From Seison nebaliae (taxonomy: Eukaryota; Rotifera; Pararotatoria; Seisonacea; Seisonidae), in assembly GCA_023231475.1 (NCBI GenBank), contig JALJEE010000285.1, forward strand, positions 1-42,879: 42,879 nucleotides of DNA, given 5' to 3'. This document shows positions 36,731-42,879 of the stretch, piece after piece (within the stretch, counting starts at the first letter, position 1; the number at the start of each line of letters is the position of its first letter). The notes under the pieces are model-generated. The model saw only the letters and a program-made list of their open reading frames with translations, had not been told where the DNA came from and searched no databases. A program made the position numbers and the translations under genes.

Positions 36731-37687
36731 TTATTTGTTGTTAATACTCTCAATATTTTTATGTGTACATTTCATTTCGTGCAACGGTACCCCATCGAAC
36801 TTTCTTCCGTTTCTTATAAGAAATTCAGTGATTTCTTTCTTTTCATTCATTTCGTTCTCTTTAATAAACATGTCTGACAACTCTCTTAATGTGACAGCTA
36901 ATCTCCATTCGCTGACGAAGATCGGATGAATTTCATGCCACCATTCATACCTGATATCGTCACTAATCACCGTTAAACTTCGTCGGAATAACGGTAAATG
37001 AATTCGAACATTTCTCATATCCAACTCATTTTCATCATTATCTGGATATGATAATGTTAATAATGACGAGGATCCGAAATTAATCGTAAATAATCGATTT
37101 CCCCAAATCCATTTGTCATCCAAATGTGCTTCGATATGTGAACCTAACGACTTCTGATATAAAAGATTGCACAATTCAACTGCATGGAAATTTGGATAGG
37201 ACGATTTGATACGATGAAATATATCACGAACAGATCGAGGTAAACCAGTAAAACAATGATAACATCGAATTTTTCTCTTCTTAAAATTGACTCGAACACC
37301 ATAATCGTGTTTTGCACGTCCAGATTGACTGATCTCCCAATTTGCAGGTAATTCTTTCTGATAAGTAACTTCTTCTCTCTCGTTAATAAAATTCAAATGA
37401 CAATCGAATGTTCTTATTGAAATATTTTGTTTATTCAAAAAATTACATTTTTCTCCTGGTGTTGTTTCGAATTCGATTTTTCTCCAAAATATCAACAGAT
37501 CATCTAACGATATCGGATGTGCCGATTTACAATCGATACAATAGAGATAATGTTTCAATTCTCTATTTCTCTCTTCATATTCTCTCAACTTCCTTAACAC
37601 TTTCTCTCCGTCACACAATCGACAAAATCTTATTCCTTTACATCCACACGAATGATACGATGGGAAATGCGATGGTTTTTTTTCCAT
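36731..37687 (-). CDS. ALKBH4: AlkB homologue 4, Fe(II)/2-oxoglutarate dioxygenase
   Basis: A single exon of 318 residues, close to human ALKBH4 (302). It keeps the family's N-terminal cysteine cluster CGCKGIRFCRLC (residues 14-25), the SQSGRAKHDYGVRVNFKKRK block, and the core AHLDDKWIWGNRL, in which His and Asp of HLD are the first two iron ligands (near residues 190-192). The third ligand is expected to be the His in YEWWHEIHP near residue 247, followed by an Arg (EWRLAV) that could bind 2-oxoglutarate. ALKBH4 enzymes demethylate proteins such as actin and have been linked to DNA N6-methyladenine; the substrate here cannot be read from sequence. The start at 37687 faces the zinc-finger gene head to head with 70 bp between start codons. 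Confidence 0.92.
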   Translation of the reverse strand: MEKKPSHFPSYHSCGCKGIRFCRLCDGEKVLRKLREYEERNRELKHYLYCIDCKSAHPISLDDLLIFWRKIEFETTPGEKCNFLNKQNISIRTFDCHLNFINEREEVTYQKELPANWEISQSGRAKHDYGVRVNFKKRKIRCYHCFTGLPRSVRDIFHRIKSSYPNFHAVELCNLLYQKSLGSHIEAHLDDKWIWGNRLFTINFGSSSLLTLSYPDNDENELDMRNVRIHLPLFRRSLTVISDDIRYEWWHEIHPIFVSEWRLAVTLRELSDMFIKENEMNEKKEITEFLIRNGRKFDGVPLHEMKCTHKNIESINNK

Positions 37688-37757
37688 ATCCTCAAATTAA
37701 ATGTCCTACATTAAATTTTTCGTTTGGTAACAAAAATTAGAAAGAGAAGATGAAATA
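37688..37757. promoter_or_regulatory. Short shared (bidirectional) promoter between ALKBH4 and zinc-finger gene
   Basis: Only 70 bp separate the divergent start codons (130 bp if the zinc-finger protein begins at 37818). Both promoters and 5' leaders must therefore lie in or overlap this gap or the neighbouring coding sequence. No TATA box or named site was recognised; the call rests on geometry alone. Confidence 0.4.
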
Positions 37758-38183
37758 ATGTTTAGTTTTATTTCCCCTTCTAAAACGACAGCTTTACACT
37801 TCGAAAAAACATCAAAAATGAATTATGAAGATGATGATCGAAATCGAAATAAAATGAAGAAATCTGAAATGGAACTTCTCCAATTATTAGACAATACGGA
37901 TAACCAGAATAAATTTAAAGTAAATTTGAAGAAACTTCGATTTGAACGAAAATTATTGGAGGCGGATAAAGTTGATACGGAAAAAGCGAAATCCGAATAT
38001 AAATGTGAGAAATGCCTCGAGACATTTAATTCGATGGTCAGTTACAGACATCATATGAACGAACACAAAGTGGAAGAAGACGAAGAAGAATTTTTATCGA
38101 GTAAGAATAAAATTCGTATCCAACGAACAACCGACAAATATTCGACATACTCCAACTACTTCGAAGTGTTTGAGAATAAATAA
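37758..38183 (+). CDS. Small protein with one C2H2 zinc finger
   Basis: A 141-residue reading frame with one classical finger, C-x2-C-x12-H-x3-H (CEKCLETFNSMVSYRHHMNEH without its last residue is the core), near residues 94-114. A charged, probably helical stretch precedes it (NLKKLRFERKLLEADKVD) and an acidic tail follows. The start may be 37758 or the second ATG at 37818 (MNYEDDDRNRNKMKKSE), which gives a more typical hydrophilic N-terminus. A single finger with a basic/acidic helix could bind nucleic acid or protein; no family was recognised. A TG repeat at 38263-38281 lies in its 3' flank, before the kinase gene. Confidence 0.7.
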   Translation: MFSFISPSKTTALHFEKTSKMNYEDDDRNRNKMKKSEMELLQLLDNTDNQNKFKVNLKKLRFERKLLEADKVDTEKAKSEYKCEKCLETFNSMVSYRHHMNEHKVEEDEEEFLSSKNKIRIQRTTDKYSTYSNYFEVFENK

Positions 38184-38262
38184 AATCTCGGAATGTCCAC
38201 TACATCTGTCGATGTGAATGACCATGAGAAAACTCAAGAGAGACAGAGACTCAATGAGAATA

Positions 38263-38281
38263 TGTGTTTGTGTGTGTGTGG
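38263..38281. repeat. TG dinucleotide repeat
   Basis: A short run of GT/TG units between the zinc-finger and kinase genes, seen directly. Confidence 0.75.
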
Positions 38282-38460
38282 GAGGAAAAAAGTGGAGGCG
38301 TAAAATATTTTATATGTAAATTTTTTTTTTGAAAAAAGTTGTTTCCTGAGAATTCCGTTAAATAAATTCTGAGCTGACTTGACATTAAATTATTTGTTTT
38401 CTATATTTAATAATATTACGTAACCATCCTTAATAGAGAATGATAGACTACAAATAGATA

Positions 38461-40428
38461 ATGAGTGAATATCCGCTAAGTGTCGATCAATTACCATCAT
38501 ATAATGAATTCGTGCAAACAACTCAAGTTAGGAGTTTGAGAATTTGAAAATTTCAAATTTTGATCATATTTAGGTGTTGAACGAAAAGGAGAATGATTTC
38601 TCATTGAAAACTAATCGATCTGATTCAACTGTTCATTGGAAAGCGTTAATAACATGTCTGTTTCCTCCACTCAGTCTTTTGAACGAGTTGAATGGAAAGA
38701 AGAATGTAGAGAAGGAAAAATTGGATGATCCCATTAAAGAACTTTTAGTTCAACATCATCGGAAATTGAGAGAAATGCAAAAAAATATATCATTTCAATA
38801 TACGACAAGACAAATCCTCCATCGTCATGATCAACGATTCCGAAAAAGAAGTTATCAAAATTTTAAAATTTTAGAATTTTCAAACTTGTTTGACAGAAAC
38901 GAACAAATCGACAAAAGAATGGAATAAAACCATCGAGATGTATGAAGAAGAGAAGTTCGAGCAAATCGGTTGTGGCGGTGAAAGTTTCACTTATCGTTGT
39001 GTCACCGTTCCGAATGTGGTGGTGAAAGTGTTTCGTGGTGTAGACATTCTGAAACCGTCAACCGCCAAATTTCTCTCACTCATCGACCATGACAATGTCA
39101 TGAAATATTTGTTAGGAGACTTTTTCTTTTAGATTTTCGAACATTTTTAATTTGTAGTAATGTATGTTGTAATCCGCCTACCATATTTATGAAATATTGT
39201 GAATGTGGATCATTGAGGAGTATCATCGACAATCCTGCATATGAATTAGGACCATATTTGGTTCAAATGTGGTCGCTTGAAATATTGAATGGATTGGAAT
39301 ATTTGAACAGCAAACTCAATCTTGTTCATTGCGACCTCAAACCAGACAATTTACTCGTCGACGAGAATGGAACGATTCGTATTTCTGATATCGCTACTGC
39401 CCAACGGGAAAATACTGATTGTTCTTCTGCTTCCTTAACTTATACACCGTCATATGCAGCACCCGAAATTCTACAGTCAGGTATCTTAACATTGAAAACG
39501 GATATCTGGTCGTTTGGAATTGTTTATTACGAATTACTTTTAAGAGAACAACCTTATAAAAGTTTTCCTTTAATATTCTCTTTCTTAATCATCTCAATTC
39601 TTTTTTCTCATTCTTCTACTTCAAATACTTCAATCCTCTCAATTTTACTGTGATGAAACATTTGGGAAATTTGAAATTTTCTGAAATTTTTTTAATATTC
39701 ATTTTTGCAAATTAATTTATGGAATTTCTTAATGTGCCAATTATTTTTTTTCGAAATTCATCTATGCAATTCCTTAATATATATTCAAATTTCATTTTTG
39801 AAAATTTCGTTATGAAATTATTTTGTTGAAATTCAATTTTTGGAAATTTCATTATGAAATTATTCAATTAGATATGGAGAATCCGGCGATAACATACGCG
39901 AGTGGCAAAGGAAAATTGAGATTGATCATTCCCCAATCATTGTACGAAGTGATGAAAGATATTATAAGAAATTGTCAAAACATTCCTCCCAAATGTCGAC
40001 CAACTGTCCGTCAGTTAACAGATAGTATAATTTTGATGAAGATCGATGACGTCGATCTAACATCCAATCGGGAACATGAGTTTATGAGAGAGATATGGAG
40101 AGCGGAGATTAGTGAGACAATTACAAAGAGGTCGACAATGAAGAAAAAGAAGAAATTAGATTTGAAGAATTACCAGAAATCGAATAACGACGATCGTACA
40201 ATCGACAGTTTTCTCACTAATGCGACTTCGGATTATTATGACAAAATTTTCATGGACGAATCGAATATTGAGCAGAATGAGAAAAATAACAATAAGAATA
40301 ATGATAGCGATGGGAAATACAGTGAGGAGGAGGAGGAGGAGAATGACGCGAATCATCTAAGCAAGAGTGCGGAGTATCCTCGTTCAACGAGTTTTATGAT
40401 AAATAATCGAAAACATTCCCAGGCATAA
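38461..40428 (+). CDS. MAP3K/STE-like protein kinase with altered HRD and DFG motifs
   Basis: Five exons close in frame to 505 residues: 38461-38526, 38574-38850, 38897-39110, 39158-39561, 39872-40428. The N-terminal exon gives MSEYPLSVDQLPSYNEFV, with an LPSY motif. The kinase domain spans roughly residues 132-400: glycine loop GCGGESFTYR, lysine in VVVKVF, hinge FMKYCECGSLRSII, catalytic loop VHCDLKPDNLLV, metal loop ISDIATA, PSYAAPEIL, TDIWSFGIVYYELL and the arginine in KCRPTV. The catalytic Lys, Asp and Asn and the metal-binding Asp are present. However, HRD is HCD (a non-RD kinase) and DFG is DIA, so activity is uncertain. The C-terminus is charged with an acidic run. The overall look is MEKK/STE-like; the substrate is unknown. 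The last intron (39562-39871) is unusually long for this window and contains imperfect AAATTTC-ATTATGAAATTATT repeats. Confidence 0.8.
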
Positions 40429-40939
40429 TATTTTTTGACTTTTCAAATTTTATCCTTTAATTTATTTTATTCATTATTTATTGATTATGCAAATCTTATG
40501 ACCATCAAGTCAAATCGATTAGTTGATTTGACTAGAGATCCAATATTTCAGAGAAATTCGACTTCACCGTTCAACTAATTCCTTTGTAATTAAATTTTAT
40601 TTCGTTTATATATGAGATTTAATGAATAAATTTCTCAAATTTATTTCAATGTTAATTTATGATAGAAGTAAATGAATAATCGTCAAATTGTCGATAAAGA
40701 GAAATTTAAAAAAAAAAGGTAGGAGAGGATATCGTTCTCATAATGCTTCTTTTCATAGTTAGTGTTATTCAATCAAATTACATGATACTTATTGGATTTT
40801 AACGTTGAAGTAAGATCGAAGGATAATTGTTGAACGCTTAAGATAATCGATGAAGGTGATTATGATTTGAATATAAATCAAATGGTTTCCCATTGAAATA
40901 TTTAAGTTTCAATTTATCATTTAAACCTTTAAACGACAA
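40429..40939. other. Intergenic upstream of the Ser/Gly-Pro repeat gene
   Basis: About 510 bp, A/T-rich; presumably the promoter region of the gene at 40940. No specific element was recognised. Confidence 0.4.
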
Positions 40940-42694
40940 ATGGCTAATTTTGATCAAAATCAATCTAGCAACAGCTTTTCTTACGAAGCAAATAGCTCCT
41001 CGGGAGGTATGGACTTCGGTAACTCTGCTAATATGTCCGGATTCGGTGACGGTTCATCGTCCTCTGGAGGATACAGTTATCAATCATCCTCTTCGTTTGG
41101 AGGAGGAGCTGGTGCTGCTTCGGGTATTGCTTCTGGTGATTATTCTGCTATGTCAGGTTTCGGAGGAGCGGGAGCAAGTGGAGATATGCAATTCTCATCT
41201 TTCTCTTCCTCCTCTTCATCTGGTTCGGGAGATGCATCTGATGGTTTTGGTGCAGGTTATGGATCAGGTTCATTTGGTGGTTCCAGTTTCTCTTCTGGAG
41301 GTTCAAGTAATTGGGCAGCAGCTGAAAACAATATGATGCAACAAGTACAAAATGCTAATCAAAAAGTTCAACAAATAAACAATGCCAATGTCCAATACAA
41401 AATCAATTATGATCCAAATCCACAAGTGGTTCGTAAACAGAATAATGAAGCCGTCAAATACAAACAAGAAGTGGCAATTCGATATTTGCAACCACCAACC
41501 CCACCACCACCAGGTCCAATTATCATAAAAGAAGTTCGCCCACCAATGCCAGCACCAGCCCCACCTGTTATCATTCGACAACGACCCCCAAAACCGGCTA
41601 CACCACCACCAATGGTCGTTCGGGAGAATCCACCAAAACCACCAGCAACAATTGGACCGAAAGTTATCACTAAGCAATTACCTCGATTACCTCCACCACC
41701 GAGACGGGTTATTGTTGAACGACTCCCTCCACTACCACCAAAACCACGTTCGTTAATCATCGAAAGATGGTTGCCATACAAACAACAAAAACGTCGCGTA
41801 GTCTATCAACGAGCTGCAGCGGCAAAAGCACAAGCAGCTGTGAAAAATATGATTATTCAATGGACAGGACCACGAGCTCGAGTTGTGAAAGAAGTACGAA
41901 ATTTGGGTGTCATTAAAGTGAACCCACAAGCTTATCTGTCGAAATATCCTGGACAATTGAAAGATGTGAATAGTATTCAATCGGCACTCCAACAATTCGG
42001 ACTCGATATCAATAGTCAACAACTCGCACCACCAGCACATATCATGGCATCATTAAAAAATGCAGCAGCTAATGCAGCTAGTAAAGATTACGCTTCATTA
42101 ACTGCCAATGCCTCCAATAGCTACAGCGCATCAAATGCCTTAACTTCAGGATCATCATCATCATTCGACTCTTCAGCATCTGCTTCATATGGGGGAGAAG
42201 GTGATTTCAATATCAGTGGTCCCTTAACTAGTGGTGGTAGTTCGTTTGAAAGTGCTTCAGCTTCATGGAATTCCAGCTCAGGATTTGATAGTGGAAACAC
42301 TAGTTATGGTTCTGGATCTGGCCAATATGGAAGTGCTGATTTCGGTTCTTCTTCTGCATCTTCCGGAGGTCTTGATTTTTCTGCATCTTCAGGAAGTGCT
42401 GAATATTCGTCGTCTTCAGGAAGTGCCGAATCTTTTTCTGGAGGTGGTGAATTCTCATCATCAAGTGCAGAATTCTCTGGTGGAGTGGATTTAGGTGGTT
42501 TTAGTAGTATGGGAGGAGGTGCCGCTGGGGAATATTCTTCATCATCTATGTCATTCTCAAGTAGTTCAGGAGCAAGAACGAATTCTCCAGAAAATTTGGG
42601 TAACATATCAGCTGATATTAGAGCCATTATCGAAAGATACCGAATTCCTGGTTACAAAACCATTCAGGTAATTGTCGGCAACCAATCAATGTAA
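40940..42694 (+). CDS. Ser/Gly-rich protein with six tandem PPxP-hydrophobic-basic repeats
   Basis: A single exon of 584 residues; the start context AAATGG is good, and there is no signal peptide. Residues 1-130 and 375-545 are Ser/Gly/Ala-rich, glycine-loop-like flanks. The middle (about 182-277) is six repeats of 15-17 residues of the form PPxPxPPPxxIIxRx, for example PPTPPPPGPIIIKEVR, PPMPAPAPPVIIRQR and PPLPPKPRSLIIERW. It ends in the striking IIERWLPYKQQKRRVVYQRA, followed by a conserved-looking helical region (VVKEVRNLGVIKVNPQAYLS). The alternation of proline runs with hydrophobic-charged strands recalls valine-rich cytoskeletal or envelope repeat proteins, such as articulin- or alveolin-like sheets. 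That is a resemblance only, not an identification. The unmodified flanks could make a self-assembling fibre or cuticle-associated filament. Codon use is richer in G/C than neighbouring genes. Confidence 0.75.
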   Translation: MANFDQNQSSNSFSYEANSSSGGMDFGNSANMSGFGDGSSSSGGYSYQSSSSFGGGAGAASGIASGDYSAMSGFGGAGASGDMQFSSFSSSSSSGSGDASDGFGAGYGSGSFGGSSFSSGGSSNWAAAENNMMQQVQNANQKVQQINNANVQYKINYDPNPQVVRKQNNEAVKYKQEVAIRYLQPPTPPPPGPIIIKEVRPPMPAPAPPVIIRQRPPKPATPPPMVVRENPPKPPATIGPKVITKQLPRLPPPPRRVIVERLPPLPPKPRSLIIERWLPYKQQKRRVVYQRAAAAKAQAAVKNMIIQWTGPRARVVKEVRNLGVIKVNPQAYLSKYPGQLKDVNSIQSALQQFGLDINSQQLAPPAHIMASLKNAAANAASKDYASLTANASNSYSASNALTSGSSSSFDSSASASYGGEGDFNISGPLTSGGSSFESASASWNSSSGFDSGNTSYGSGSGQYGSADFGSSSASSGGLDFSASSGSAEYSSSSGSAESFSGGGEFSSSSAEFSGGVDLGGFSSMGGGAAGEYSSSSMSFSSSSGARTNSPENLGNISADIRAIIERYRIPGYKTIQVIVGNQSM

Positions 42695-42879
42695 ATCGAT
42701 CTATCCAACGATTAACAAACTTGAATTACAAAGACACTTGTAAGTAAAATAATACAAAATTTTGTTCATTTTTGAATGAGGAGAACTATTAATTATTCCA
42801 ATGATATTTTGTCCTTTATTGGAGTCCAATCTCCTCCCAAATTTTACTAATAGATATCACTTTTATTTTTTTCGACGAT
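42695..42879. other. 3' flank of the repeat-protein gene to the window edge
   Basis: 185 bp of A/T-rich sequence after the stop codon; no canonical AATAAA signal was seen. Confidence 0.4.

Noticed and set aside
41303-41781. Trp/Gly-rich minus-strand proteins opposite the 40940-42694 gene
   Set aside because: Complement of the CCA/CCT-rich proline repeats gives long open frames on the other strand; they are shadows.

Overview
The window reads as nuclear DNA of an animal, very probably an arthropod. It is about 70% A+T, genes are dense, and coding regions are either single huge exons or are cut by tiny introns (roughly 36-75 nt). HECW-type ubiquitin ligase, DEG/ENaC channels and a GPR158-like ectodomain are animal genes. 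The compactness and base composition recall astigmatid mites (Sarcoptes, Dermatophagoides), but that placement is inference.

Layout. At 1-5899 (minus) lies a HECW/NEDL-type HECT E3 ligase whose C-terminus runs off the left edge. From 5900 to about 12960 I find no convincing gene, only a near-perfect 124-bp inverted repeat at 10057-10345. Then come two minus-strand metabolic genes, a short ASNSD1-like asparagine-synthetase-domain gene (12962-14731) and SUCLA2, the ADP-forming succinyl-CoA ligase beta subunit (14950-16680), followed by a tRNA-Pro(AGG) at 17369-17440. The region 18518-30008 is a sensory/surface-protein neighbourhood. It holds two diverged DEG/ENaC channel genes in opposite orientation (18518-21029 minus, 27529-30008 plus), with a 944-residue secreted or anchored protein between them. 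That protein is built from two tandem GPR158-like Cache/EGF modules (21962-24796 minus). Two degraded non-LTR retrotransposon 3' parts lie here, and the 5' flank of the Cache gene is present in three copies. The right end is a compact gene array: an 832-residue low-complexity protein with a PPSY motif (34155-36653), ALKBH4 (36731-37687 minus), a C2H2 zinc-finger gene (37758-38183), an atypical kinase (38461-40428), and a Ser/Gly-rich protein with six PPxP repeats (40940-42694).

Exon structures of the HECW, ASNSD1, SUCLA2, kinase and both DEG/ENaC genes were rebuilt by hand from reading frame, phase and family motifs. All junctions close in frame. The most surprising result is that 33 of the 38 introns begin with GTT instead of the usual GTA/GTG. 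A 5' splice site with T at +3 in nearly nine introns of ten is far from the animal consensus (GTRAGT) and deserves a genome-wide check together with U1 snRNA.

The genes do not form one pathway. SUCLA2 (mitochondrial citric-acid cycle) and ASNSD1 are housekeeping neighbours, and the channel/Cache cluster looks like a locally duplicating surface-receptor region. HECW (WW domain, HECT) and two proteins with PPxY/LPxY motifs share the window, but any functional link is speculation.
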